64,000 nucleotides of DNA, taken from the NCBI GenBank assembly GCA_019915135.1, contig JAHLMK010000004.1, positions 1,984,001-2,048,000 on the forward strand, read 5' to 3'. Within the stretch, counting starts at the first letter, position 1. Each line of letters opens with the position of its first letter. Below are positions 25,572 through 36,999 of this stretch, in pieces. The stretch comes from Strobilurus pachycystidiatus (lineage: Eukaryota > Basidiomycota > Agaricomycetes > Agaricales > Physalacriaceae). A program made the translations under genes and the position numbers. Under the pieces are notes generated by a model that saw nothing but the letters and a program-made list of their open reading frames with translations, was not told the origin of the DNA and ran no database searches.

Positions 25572-25832
25572 TACGCGAGACCCAAAGCGTGCGGTTGGTA
25601 AGGCAGGCTTCGTCAGTGGTGTGAACAACACAAGGGCCTGGAGTCGAGTAGGTCATTGAATTACGCCTCGGCACGGAACGGCATCCCCGAAAATGCACGA
25701 TCGGAATGACGTTGCGGCGATCTGGCACATAATAAAGACCCCACACCGTTTTTGCTCTTGCATCTCCTCCACCACCCACCCACTGCACCGACTCATACAT
25801 ACATCCTTCTCACTCAAACTATAATCCTCACT

Positions 25833-26131
25833 ATGTCGTCGCCGTCGAACAGCCGTACATCTGCCTTCTCTTCTCTGTCGCGCACGTTCTCCACGCTGCT
25901 CAACACACCCCTCGTGGACCAGGGGAGCCTCAAGCAGAGCGCCCCCATCGCCTTGAAAGACCTTGGCAATCCCATGTCCGCCCAAGATCAGTCGGTGAGC
26001 TACCTTGCTCGACCATCATCTGCACAGTTGCTCATCTTCACAATCAGGCTTCGCGTCGTAGTTCGAGATACATCCTCAGCCTAACGCACACTACTGAGCT
26101 CCTGTCCAATCAGAGGATGAGCGTAGCTTGA
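25833..26131 (+). CDS. Small Ser-rich protein, function unknown
   Basis: Two exons (25833-25994 and 26048-26131) joined by a 53-bp GTGAGC...CAG intron give 81 residues: MSSPSNSRTSAFSSLSRTF at the start and SLTHTTELLSNQRMSVA at the end. The Ser/Arg/Phe-rich, acid-free N-terminus (SSLSRTFSTLLNT) resembles a mitochondrial presequence, which is inference only. The upstream sequence has AT-rich ATAATAAAG near 25729 and a pyrimidine-rich leader ending just before the ATG, supporting transcription. The frame stays open across the junction. No domain is recognised. Divergent from the SDR gene, 261 bp away. Confidence 0.6.
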
Positions 26132-26730
26132 ACCCAAAAAATCCGCCTTCATGGTATGTCTTCTCAACAGCACCAGTTGTCTCTTTGCTCACTGCGTTGC
26201 AGATTTCCATGACCGCCACGCCCTCAGATGTACCTTAGGCCTTGCATAATCTGTATCTTTATTCTCATCTTCTTCCGGAGCATTGTTGTATCCTACCAGC
26301 GTCATTATCTCTACACCTTCTATATACTACACTATATCAGCTTGACAGCACGTACCTACACTATAGATGTCTATTGCCAGCACACACATCGAGGAATAGC
26401 GTGCAAGCAGCGGGCGGATGAGAAAATGGAGCGCGGCCGCCTTTACATGTCACCGCTGCCGATCATACATTGCCGCCGGCACACTCATTGAGCAGCGTCT
26501 GGACGATCTGGACGCTCGAGTCTCGACGTATACTAAGTACGCGGTGAACTTCTCTCCGGATCCAAGCTTTTTCGATTCATTCCAGAAACGCTCAACATTA
26601 CTGACGCTCATGACTCAAGGAGCAATGTGTTTACCCTCTACCGGGCCTGCCTAAGCAGGCTTTACGACTTCTTACTCATCACACTTTTACCAAACCTTAC
26701 ACATAAGCTTCTCATTCCAACACCATCACC
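26132..26730. other. Intergenic spacer upstream of epoxide hydrolase
   Basis: No gene recognised. AT/CT-rich sequence. A short inverted repeat (GCCTGC, 4-nt loop, GCAGGC) lies at 26645-26660, about 70 bp before the epoxide hydrolase ATG. Confidence 0.4.
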
Positions 26731-28387
26731 ATGTCAGACGAACGACCATTCAGCATCTCCGTCTCTGACGAACAACTGACTCTTCTCACGCGGAAGCTAG
26801 AGCTCGCCACTTTCCCCGACGAGCTGGAAGATGTGGGCGACAAATACGGCGCGCCTCTCGCGGATATCAAGAGACTAGTGACGCGTTGGAAGACTGGATT
26901 TGACTGGCGCGCACAAGAGTCAGCCTTAAACACGGAGTTGCCTCAGTTCACTCGCCCAATCGACGTGAAGGGCTTTGGTGCGCTCGATATCCACTACGTG
27001 CACAAGAAGAGCGAGGTGGTAGATGCTATTCCGTTGCTTTTCATTCATGGCTGTCTGTATCCTGCAACTAACTTACCAATGTCCGTTGAAAAGGTTGACG
27101 CGTTCTTGTAGGGCCGGGATCTTTCATTGAAGTGCGCAAGATACTTCCGTTTCTTGTCGAGGCTTCAGCAGAGCACCCGAGCTTTCATGTCGTCGCACTG
27201 GGGCTTCCTGGATATGGATTCTCTCAGGCTCCCTCGAAACCTGGGTTCAGCACTGCACAATACGCCGAGGCAAGCTTGTTTCCGAGTCGGCGTTCCAGCG
27301 CAAACAGAATTCACACCAATCTTTCTCTAGGTCGGGAACAAGCTTATGCTTGCCCTTGGGTATGACCAATATGGTATATTCCCTGTTAAAATCTGCATAT
27401 CAGGCTTGATTCCTATACTCCGCAGTAACACAAGGAGGTGATTGGGGGAATCTTGTAAGTGTCTCCGAATAGGTTCTCTAAACATCCCAACAAAAACTAC
27501 ATCAAGATATCGCGTAAAATCGCGCTTGATTATGGAGGCAAACATTCCAAGGCGTGGCACTCCAATTACCCAAGGTCGGCCTGAACGCTACATTCCTCTG
27601 TGGTCAGATATCACTCAACTTAAGCGAACGACAGCGGTCTCCGACCCAAACTGAGCGCTAATCCCATCTTGTTCCTCCGGCACCTCTTCACTCCCTACTC
27701 TGAGGATGAGAAGGCGCTGATGAAAAGGGGGGAGTGGTTTGCACAAAGTGGCAAGGGATACTATGCTGAGCAGTCAACGCAGCCGCAGACCTTGGGTATG
27801 CTCTAGCAGCTATGCAGGTGGATGTTGTCTAATTCAGGCTTATGAATAGGTTACTCCCTGGCGGATTCCCCAGTCGGCCTCCTTGCGTGGATATACGAGA
27901 AACTGGTCCTCTGGACGGATAGCTATCCTTGGGACGATGACGAGAGTGCGTTGCGTCTCGTCTGTTCCTGCCCAAAGAAGTCCGCCTGACCGTGACCTCC
28001 TCCCAGTATTGACGTGGATATCGATATACTACTTCTCTCGAGCAGGACCCGCCGCGTCTGTTCGAATCTATTACGAAACAGTTCAGAGTGGTGAAGCGAC
28101 GTCCTTGTACGATACCAGGCCCTCGATACCCATGGGCATTTCGTTGTTCCCGAAAGATCTAAAGGGACAGCCGCATACGTGAGTTTACTTTATGAGTGTT
28201 TGCCGCGCATCACACGTCGTGTAGGTGGTACTACACAAACGGGAACCCAGTCTTCCTGAAGCATCACAAGAGCGGCGGTCACTTCGCTGCACACGAGGTT
28301 CCCGAGTTGTTGGTGGATGATTTGAGAAAGATGTTTGGCAAGGGAGGTCCTGCGTATGGCGTCGTTTCGGGCAGATCGGGTTATTAG
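26731..28387 (+). CDS. Epoxide hydrolase, microsomal/EHN type (alpha/beta hydrolase)
   Basis: Opens epoxides to vicinal diols through an alkyl-enzyme ester. The N-terminal EHN domain begins [19 protein letters not shown] and includes [24 protein letters not shown], the oxyanion-hole motif, is spliced by an intron at about 27049-27112. GLPGYGFS follows, then the nucleophile motif [10 protein letters not shown] (Asp at about 27445). A spliced cap region follows, then [33 protein letters not shown] and the catalytic-His segment [15 protein letters not shown] (about 28270-28314). About eight introns. About 400 residues, typical of fungal EPHX1-like enzymes. No N-terminal membrane anchor is present, so it is probably soluble. 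Active residues are intact; likely detoxification, substrate unknown. Confidence 0.92.
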
Positions 28388-28544
28388 GTTCCGTTGTGGC
28401 ATTGAGGGTGGTATGTACAGGAAAAGCGCGGTTCGTGTATTAGCAGTGACTTAACTAGGTTGAATGAAAGCATGGAGTGCTAGGAAGTTGTCAGCTGGAG
28501 CAATGAGACACCGGTGGGCATTTCTTGACACGCACTGGACACAG

Positions 28545-29236
28545 CTAAGATTGCTTGAGACGCTTCTCTTGGCGTCGAAGCGCGGTTTTGAGAGACACAT
28601 ACACCAGATACGCGAAACATAGCATGATGGTGAGCGCTGTCCCTGTCTCCACATGGTGGATATCATCAATCTGGCCCACGGGTACTTGAAGGTGGAAGGT
28701 CTGTGCTTCCGAGGGTACGTGATAGATGTTTGTGGCTAGGACTGAAGACTTGATGTCGGAGGGAACGCGGGCGAAAACTTCGCTAGGCGGCAGGTCTGGT
28801 CTCGAGAGAAATGTAAGTCAAGTATTGAGAGTGTTTATTGGCGCGTACCGCGAGGCTCAGAACACGAGACAAACCCCTCTGCCGCGGGAATGTCGACCGA
28901 CTGGAATGCCTCCAAGCCGACTTCGCCGTAGCGCAGGTGAAGAGGGACTTGTACGTGTCCTGATGACACGCCCGTCTTGGAGATATTTATGAGAACATGT
29001 GAGTTCTCGTGTTCGATGGCAGCGAGAGGCAGTTCGAGATTCGACGGTCCAACGTGCCGGAAAGTGTATTCTGACCCGTAGTTGGCCAATTCGTACGGGT
29101 CGACGAAGACCAGAGGAGGGAGTGTCAGGAAGAGATGGAGAGAGCAGTCATCGTGCGTCTCCTCCAAGTCGAAGGCGACCGTCAGCGTTGGGTGGAAGCC
29201 ATGTGTGGGGTTGATGGAGGAAGACAAGAGTGCCAT
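28545..29236 (-). CDS. PIG-X/PBN1-type subunit of GPI mannosyltransferase I
   Basis: PIG-X (Pbn1 in yeast) stabilises the ER enzyme that adds the first mannose to the GPI precursor. Start at 29236: MALLSSSINPTHGFHPTL. The lumenal beta-rich domain has the conserved LPPLVFVDPYELANYG, LELPLAAIEHENS and VQVPLHLRYGEVG. One intron (about 28800-28854) precedes PSDIKSSVLATNIYHVP and VPVGQIDDIHHVETGTALTIML. The C-terminal transmembrane helix is followed by a basic cytosolic tail (LRRQEKRLKQS) and stops at 28545. About 210 residues. Convergent with epoxide hydrolase (157 bp) and head to head with the next gene (75 bp). Confidence 0.85.
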
Positions 29237-29311
29237 GGGTGGCTGTGTTGGCTCCGATTCCTTTGTTCCGTTCCATCATCACGCCGCGCGCGATATTCAA
29301 GCAAGACACCC

Positions 29312-30317
29312 ATGGCGACCTCCTGTTCTACGCTGCACGACCATCTGAACAACAAAACGCTCAAGTTCCAGTCACAATGCTCCGAGACGACCTTCTGCTC
29401 TGCCGCCAACAATGGAACGTGCATCCCGCGGTCCTGCCGACGCGACGAATTTCCTTTCGGGTACTCTTATCAAGACGTGTTGCCCCCGCTGTGTCCCTCT
29501 GGAAGCTTTTGTCCCGACGCAGGAAGTGGATGCCTGCCCTGGGTAGCCGTTGGCGGCTCTTGTCAACTGAATCGCGATGAACAATGTGCGCCACCGCCCG
29601 ATACTTTGGACTCCAGTCAGGTGTTATGTCTGCGGTTGATTTGCACGTATGGCAAAGGACCCTTTCACTACAATAACTTCCCCTGCTGACCTTGTGCATC
29701 TGTAGGTACGCCAACGTTGGCCTCGGTGGACCTTGTATTACCGATAACACGACTTACTCTGGAACCTTCGACGACCAGTCCTTCATGTCTACCATCGTAC
29801 GAGATAACTGCAAAACCCCTGAGTATTACTGTGGCCAGACCAGCCTCGTATGTGAGAACGCCCTTCAAATCGGTCTTCCTTGTCGCATCGACAATGAGTG
29901 TCAATTGGTAATTCCTTGGTCGTTCTCGCTTGTTCCCGATCTAAAAGATCCCAGAAAACGTGTGAAAACGGTGTTTGCGTCGTTCCTCCAGAAACTCCCG
30001 TCAACATCCAACCTTGGCAAATCGCCGTGACAGGCTCTTGCATCGGCGGCAGTGAGTGCTTACACAGATTTTTCTTCGATGGCAATGGCGTCTGAGGATG
30101 TCCTTCCAGCTCTTCTTGCTACTTGTCTTCTTCTGGCTCTCGTGCACAAGCAACATCGTCAAACGCGTCAACGAGAATTGCAAGGGTATTCCAACGAACA
30201 GCTTGGGTATTTTGACTTCCCTATAAACATATTAGCTGACACTCACGATCTTCTAGCTTGAGACGGTCCATTATCGAGCTACACTCTTCGGTGGCACATT
30301 CAGTGGATGTTCCATAG
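29312..30317 (+). CDS. Cys-rich, probable single-pass membrane protein
   Basis: Function unknown. MATSCSTLHDHLNNKTLKF begins a region with many evenly spaced cysteines (QCSETTFCSAANNGTCIPRSC, CPSGSFCPDAGSGCLPW, GLGGPCITDN, YYCGQTSLVC, GLPCRIDNEC, TCENGVCVVPP). This is a disulfide-rich ectodomain pattern recalling Dickkopf-like or knottin modules. A hydrophobic segment (VLPALLATCLLLALV) and a basic tail (HKQHRQTRQRELQGYSNEQLG) follow. Introns are near 29648-29705, 29909-29948, around 30053-30100, and 30205-30272. It ends with HSVDVP and TAG at 30315. No clear signal peptide follows ATG 29312. In-frame upstream codons run into the divergent PIG-X gene, so the true start is uncertain. Confidence 0.7.
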
Positions 30318-33300
30318 GCTACCTCTGTCGTCTGGGAGTTTTCAGATGTATCATGGCTGCCAGCCCTTTCTCCGTTTCGTTCAGACCATCCCCGTCCTGT
30401 GGCGTATCAAAAATGCAAGAACTCAATGTGCGCGGCTCGGCAAATTTGTGTGGAGTCTGACACTTTCTGGGGCCTACTGTGAGTTCGCAAGGGCTTATCA
30501 CCGTTCAACACTGTCGATCTATCTGTCGAAGGCTGTGTGATAACATGAGGCACTGCAAACTCAGTCTCAGCGATGTGCCTCACCATCTCGTTTGAACCCC
30601 GTCTCCTCGTCTCTAGCACGACTTGGTCCTGGCGCTGATCTTGATGATGATTTGTCGTAGTGAACAGGGAAGTGGACTGTGTGAGCTTTCCTTTGAGTGT
30701 CCCCAGTTTCACTGTAGAATTCAATCGGCAGGATAACCATTGCATTCATTCAAGTACAGATTGGTTCAGGTGTCGTCTTGGCTTGATCTTGATACTTGGA
30801 ATGCAATAACAATTTACCCGCCACTGGGTATCGTTGATTGTTCTCAGGTTATCTCTTTGCTAATGCGACGATTTGCAATGGAGTCGATTCCGGAGTTCTT
30901 AACGACCACTGGATGCACTCAGGTCTGGGAAAAACGTGAGCTCCTTTCATACCAACGGCCCGCTCTCAAGCAAGCGGGCGGTATTCTAAGTCTGGCGGAA
31001 CCCACGAGCCCCGCACTGAACCAGCCTGAGTAAGTAATCACCATCTGAGGCGGATCAGTTTGGCAGTCGCTGGAGACCCATCACTTGATTGTGGCTCGTT
31101 TCTGTTTCCGCCCCGCAGAATAATATTGTCACTGTGGTTCGATCGTCTTGTCGGGTTTGAAACCCGAAATCTTGCCGTACGTTCAGGTGCATGATGATGT
31201 ACGCTTTTGCAGAGGATTGTATGTTTCTCATAGGTGAATTCGGCGTGAAAATGCAGCAAGTGACCAGTGACCTTGTCTTCCATTGCGTGTACGCGGAACT
31301 ACTCAAGTTCGAAGGCTGCGTCGACTACGCTGCGGCGGGTAAATAAACGGCAGGCTCACACTACACGGCACACTTTCCAGTCCGTTCTTTGCCTTGATGT
31401 TGGAGAACACAAAGAGGGGTGATACTATAGGTAGCTCACGGGTTATGGCACTCCGGATCCGGTTCTGCATCCGTTGAATTTCACTGAGACATCTCTCGTT
31501 GATACATGAACGCAATGCCCATATAGGCGGCGGGTACGGTCTTCCATAATGTTGAGCGCTTCCGCGATACGCACTCGCGTGCTCGGTCTTCCCCCCCTCT
31601 CTATTCTGCGTTCAACCCCGCAGGTCACTTGCTCCAGCTCTTCAAAGTTCAAAGTTCGAACTGAGGTCCATCAAATCCGTTTGCTCGCGTCAGATTGGGC
31701 CCCTAGGGTCTGATATGGAATGGCTGATGAGTCCAATCTTAACCTGATGGGAGTGAAAGCGAATGGCAGATACTGTATCATCGAGTCCGTGATTTCCCAA
31801 AAATAGCAACAGTACGGAGACTTGGTTCCGCGGACACTTGTTGTCTGACCGGTGTCGAGCAGCTCCATGGCCAGTGTCTACAGTATAGCGCCATACCGCC
31901 TGCAATCAGAAGTCCGAAATGCACATAGAATTGTGCTAGGCGCCATTCGGCGTGCGAGGGTATTGTACTACTCGGACTCACAGTGAAGAAGATGATCAAA
32001 CACTTGAGATCAGGACCGTGAGTGTGCTGCAGCTCGCTTCTTCAAGCCTTCCGGGTGTGGGATCGTCGAGTTCACTTATTCGAGATGCATTCAGTCGCGT
32101 CATGATAACCATCCGAATCAATCGGCCTGTGGGGGCATCTAGGCTACTGAAGTTGACAAGTTTGGGTTCCTCGCCGCCTTTGCCAAGGCGCCACTGCTGA
32201 GAGCATCTGATCGAGGATGTGCTATCATCGAAGCCGCCCGAGGTCTCTGTAAGTATAGGTTTGAGGCACTGATTACAATAGAAAAATGTTAATTCAGTTA
32301 CCACCGATGATGCATCAAGGCGGTCTTCATACTCTCAGGACGGCATCGAGTCCGTTCATTGAGCGAGCGGTGGCATCCTAGCATTCGGTCATTCAGAAAT
32401 CGCGACAAACGAGCTAGTTCGTGAAGAGTTTGGATCCACACCGCTCACACCGAGATCCAGACGTCGCGTAACGAAACGGGCCCCGATGCCAGCCCGCAAA
32501 GTCCTCAAAAGGTCCTTCCTACGTAGAGAACTCTCGATTTGAGATAGCCTAAAGAAGGACACCTGTGAGCTCTTTGGATTTTCAGCATCGGTGGGCGGCG
32601 TACGCCGCATCTTCTCCGAAGCATTCTACCTGTCCGTTGACGTCTTGAACAGGATTAATGAGGCATCCAGGTAATAAATCAAGCTAGTGCTTACGAAGAC
32701 CGCTCCCGCCTTCTTTCCTTCATGGGAGGCTCCGGAGGATGGATGCAATTCGGACCATGACTGTGACCGGACGGTGGCAAAGCGAATCAATCAGTTCGTA
32801 CAGGCGAACCAGTCACGCGTGGGCGCCAAAGACCGCAAACGAACCTACCGATGGTTTGCCTTGGATTATCCCGTTTCCCGTCACATTAATTGATGAATGC
32901 TGATCAGTCCTTGCCGTTACGCGTATCAGCTAGTTATAGTCCGCTAGGTTCCCTTGGAGGGCTTGTTGCCAATGGCAAGCATCTTTTTCTATGCCAAACT
33001 AGTTTCAGGCCCGAGGAGATGTAGAGAGATAAGCTTGCCAATGAGCTGCGACGACGGCTCGGAGAGCCAAGGCGTATGCATAAGGCCGTTGAATGGCGAA
33101 TAGTATGTGATCTTCGCATGCTATCCAATCGGGCATCTCCCTGGTCGGTTTGAATGGCACGATCAACAGATCCTGACATATTGCGTCCAACTTCCAAATG
33201 CAACAGATGACCGGCTCGGATTCATATGGCAGTGGGAACTCCCACCAGAGTGAGGGTCTGTCACATACATGGACAAGATGGTCTTGATAGAGTCGTTCTA

Positions 33301-33971
33301 TGGACAGAAACCCCTGCAGTGACAGAATATGCCAGAGGCCCCGCACGCAGAAATCTGATCCAGACTTTGACAGATGGGCGTCGAAGCGGAACAAGTAGAG
33401 GCTGAGACCCTCAAGTGCCAGTGCTTGATTCAGGACGGACGCGCTCGGTTACCTCGGTAAGTCGGTATGTGGGCCCGCACGGACTGGATCAGAAGATTCT
33501 AGCTGTGAGGCATTCGAGTACGCCCCAGTCGGAAGTGTTGCATCAGATCGTCCGTAGAGCTAGTACCAACGGACTGGATTCCATTCCGCTTGCCAGTAAT
33601 GATTCAGTACACAATACAACAGTTGCCTCAACGGTACGAAATGGCTCACACGAACACATTGAACGCAGCGGCGATCAATTCATAGACGCATATGTGGGTA
33701 CTTACACAGCCATGACGGAAGCAGAGATACCGGTGCGGCGTATTTCCGTGGCCTGATTTGACTACCCTGAGGCAGGTTCAGGAGGACGCGTAGTTGGTCA
33801 TGACGCGTCTCGTTGTGCTCTACACAAGTCTAGATACAGGCAGGTACAAATTACAAGTGAGTACGATGTGGTTAGATAAATAATACCGTAGTATGTGCGA
33901 TGCGATAGTGATGCGTGAGTATAGTGTATAGATCGGAAGATAAAGATAAGATGCTCGATGGGATCGAGATA
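30318..33971. other. Gene-poor stretch, possible decayed coding sequence
   Basis: No gene can be supported. Several open frames of 60-130 codons lie on both strands, for example minus 33005-33394 with LWHILSLQGFLSIERLYQDH, minus 31443-31652, and plus 33415-33756. I cannot join them into a protein or see a family motif. They may be remnants of an older gene or chance frames. No terminal repeats or transposase/reverse transcriptase motifs were seen. Confidence 0.4.
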
Positions 33972-36306
33972 CTATGAATGTGGCGTAGACTCCGCATCAT
34001 TGCTGGAGGAGGGCCGGACGTAGAGCGGTAGTTGGTTCCCCAAGTGTGGTTCCGACTTGACAAAAGGACGTGTCACAACACTATCGACCAAAATCAGTCA
34101 TGCGATAACCACTCATGATGAAAAGATAGACCCACTTTATTCGCTTCTCAATCACGGTGGTGGGGTCAATGGTGAACTCGAGATCCTTCAGCAGTACGTA
34201 TAAGAATATCTTCATCCTGCGGGCGAATGGTCAGCGAAGGAGCGACGGAAGATGAAACCGTTCATTAATCCGAGATGAGAACAAATCACACGGACGTGTG
34301 AAGAGTACGAACGATAAGTCGGGAGAACGAGCAGCAGACCGAGGAGATAGATACTCACTCAAGCAGCGCAAACTTGTAGCCGATGCAAGCTCGGTTGCCA
34401 TTGGTGGGGTTCCCATTGAGGAACGTGAGTATGTTCGAGTATAGACCCGGTATCGAATTGGAACGCGACGGAGGATCTGACCACCGTTCCGGTCTACAAT
34501 CAGACGCCAAAAAGTCAGTGATAACATTGCCACCCGGCGGATATTGGGCACTATACCTGAACATCTTCGCGTCCTCACCCCAGATTGCCTCACTGTTATT
34601 GATGGCTTGTATTGGTATCGTGATGATGTCCCATTTCTTCACTCTGATGCTATATCTTCGAACACCATACTTATCGAGATAACCACCAGGCTTTGTCGGC
34701 GTCGAGCTACAGCATGACCTGTTAACTCCACGGTACGGCCACACGATATGAACATACGTTGCATCCACCGGGATTTCGTCCTCATCTCGCATGCAGACTC
34801 TCATCGTGCTCGTCACCGGGCTGTGAAGCCGCAAGCTTTCGCGCACAACCCAGTCGAGATACTCGCACCGCATGACGGCATCCTGTAGCTTCCCTCGGTC
34901 ATCACCAGTGCCATCCAGCTGTCGCAACTCTTTCCGGAGTTTTTCCTGCGACTCCGGGTTCTTGACCAGAGCATAAAGACACCAGGTCAATGCATTGGAG
35001 GTAGTTTCGTGGCCCGCCGCAATGAATGTGGATATTTGAGACAGGATCTCAGATATGGACATTTGTTGATTAGGCGATGCTGTTAGACTAGAGCGGACTA
35101 ACGGAGTGGAGGGTGGTTAGGCGGCGGAAAAGTTTGGGAATAAACGACGACGTACTCAGCACACTCAGAATGTCCTTATCGAGGAACATTTTAGTGCCAG
35201 CGCCGTCGAGGGACGTCGATGCATTCTTGTCTGCCAACTCGTTAATGATAGCCTCTTTGCGCTCTTCGATGAGCCCAAGCCCTATTCTACGCATTGTCTC
35301 TGTAGCAGCTACCATCGTGGCGTTGTTGCGTCTCTGAGAGGGGGTCAGGAATAGAGGGAAGCAATGAAAAAAGACCACGCACAAACTTTCGTAAAAACGG
35401 AAACCATACCTGGAGAATGGTCATAACCCTGAATTTTCTGGCGGTTGAAAATATGACGCCGAAGGCCTGAGCTAGCTCGTTGGTATTATTATGGGTTGAA
35501 AGAGCATTGAAGTGGTATCCAAAGCCTTTTGAGACGTTATATTGATGTCGATCAATTCGATCGTGATGACTGACCTGCGAGTCCAATCACGTCGAGAGTC
35601 GCTCTTGCAAGATGCGAGAGTACGTCGACGCGTACAGGGATGGGTTGCTCTATTAGTTGAAGCCATATGTCTCGGACCTGATGGTTGCGTGAGCGCGACA
35701 GTCGACATCAGCGTTTGATGGCGACGGACCTGTTCGGCTTTCTCCCAAAATATTGGCGTGAGTGAGTGTAGATGAGTGTAAGAGAAGGCGGGAGTCTATA
35801 TTTTGGTGAGAGGTATGCCAGGGAACGACGAAGAGTAGTAGGTACCAGGATTTTGCGCTACAGAGCAAATATTGATGGTCATGAAAGAGTCACCGACTAG
35901 AACCTGCGGAGCGCACCTGTTTCCTGTGCATGTCGCCCTCAGACGTGAGCAATCCGTCGTGGCCCGCTGCCATGGTGGCGAGGCTGTCCCGAACAAAATC
36001 TGGCTTCGGATATTCGTACGCGTTGCCCAAAATGTGCGCGACGGCGACGGGATCGCACGTTAGGAGGCGACAGCCACCGATGAAACCGCGATAGGTAAAG
36101 TTGGGCCCATATGCTGCTTGCCAGCGGGCGAAGAGGTTCGTGTTCTCCTGATCATGCATCTCACCGAGATTGCCGAAGAAAAATGAAGGCGACGGAGGGC
36201 CAGGGAGCCTGCGGAGGGGCGAGCGGGCCTGGCGGTAGAGAAGGCGGAGAAAGTTGGCGGAGAGGTAGAGAACACATAGGGCCAGGACGGTGAGATAGTA
36301 GATCAT
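33972..36306 (-). CDS. Cytochrome P450 monooxygenase
   Basis: Haem-thiolate monooxygenase, membrane-anchored in the ER. Start at 36306: MIYYLTVLALCVLYLSANFL forms the N-terminal anchor, followed by the Pro-rich hinge RRLPGPPSPSFFFGNLGEM. The I-helix has FIAAGHETTSNALTW (oxygen-activating AGxxT), at about 34990-35035. The K-helix has ESLRLHSPV (ExxR). PERW follows at about 34490. The haem-binding segment FLNGNPTNGNRACIGYKFALLE carries the axial Cys at about 34390. The C-terminus is LKDLEFTIDPTTVIEKRI, then an intron (about 34084-34133) and a tail ending TPHS with stop at 33972. About 12 introns, about 550 residues. The N-G-N-R-x-C-I-G variant resembles several basidiomycete CYP families. Substrate unknown. 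TTTTATAA lies just upstream on the coding strand (about 36336-36343). Confidence 0.93.
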
Positions 36307-36503
36307 TGGGGTTCAGGTGGGCCATGGTGTTAACAGTTATAAAAGCGGGGGACCCGGGTCGGCTGACGTTCCCCGAGACCTCCGCTTGGGTTCCTTGGGA
36401 GCCCCTGAGCACGATGGCTCGCACTTGCTCTGCACAAAGGCCGCCGCACCCACTTGCACCTCAAGGCAGCATCAAACTGCGCATCAATCATCTCGCCGAT
36501 AGG

Positions 36504-36954
36504 TTACTCCGATAGAACATCGAGCTTGTATACGGTTATCCTCCCAAAGAAATCCGAGCTCTGCACAAAGACCAGCCTCAAAGCGGTCATTCCGTAAAAT
36601 GGCTCCTCTGCGAGTCTGAATCTCTGCTCCCTGTTCACATCTTCGGGATAAACCTTCTTCACTGCGGCCCAGCCCTCCGCACTGGGGGTCCAAAGCTCGC
36701 ATTCCGTGCCCACGAACCCTCCTTGGAAGGTGATGCTGAGTGTTTTGGGACTGACCGGACTTGCGAACGTCAGCTGAATGTATTGCGGCAGGCCCTGTAG
36801 CCCGGTATCAGTGGCATAACGTCCCGTCCCTTTGTCGATTACCCACCTGTTGGCTCGTCCAACACGTCTCTGGATTGCCATCAATCAGGTTGGCCTTGCC
36901 CGCTGTTTTGTCAAGCGTGGAGCTAACTCTATTCCGTAGTGAGACGGACAGCAT
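36504..36954 (-). CDS. NR2C2AP/TRA16-like discoidin-fold protein
   Basis: Small protein of the F5/8 type C-like (galactose-binding) fold, homologous to human nuclear receptor 2C2-associated protein. Two exons (36954-36847 and 36794-36504) around a clean 52-bp GTGGGT...CAG intron give 132 residues. It starts MLSVSLRNRVSSTLDK, then LIDGNPETCWTS, LPQYIQLTFASPV, LSITFQGGFVG, VYPEDVNREQRFRLAEE and finally SSDFFGRITVYKLDVLSE. The TCW, FQGGF, YPED and DFFGR motifs match the family from fungi to animals. The molecular role in fungi is not established. The start lies 45 bp from the divergent phosphatase gene. Confidence 0.88.
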
Positions 36955-36999
36955 CAACGATATAGCGACCAACAGCCACGAACTTGATTTTGGTTTCCG
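36955..36999. promoter_or_regulatory. Very short bidirectional promoter
   Basis: Only 45 bp separate the divergent start codons of the NR2C2AP-like and tyrosine phosphatase genes. The 5' untranslated regions must therefore be very short or overlap the opposite gene. No motif stands out. A later in-frame ATG of the phosphatase (37024) would lengthen the gap slightly. Confidence 0.4.

Noticed and set aside
29135..29311. Upstream ATG extension of the Cys-rich protein
   Set aside because: It would overlap the start of the divergent PIG-X gene, and the added residues look like antisense of PIG-X coding sequence.
24488..36306. Secondary-metabolite cluster (SDR, epoxide hydrolase, P450, with an ABC pump further on)
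   Set aside because: No polyketide synthase, NRPS, terpene synthase or other backbone enzyme is present, and housekeeping genes (PIG-X) interrupt the series.
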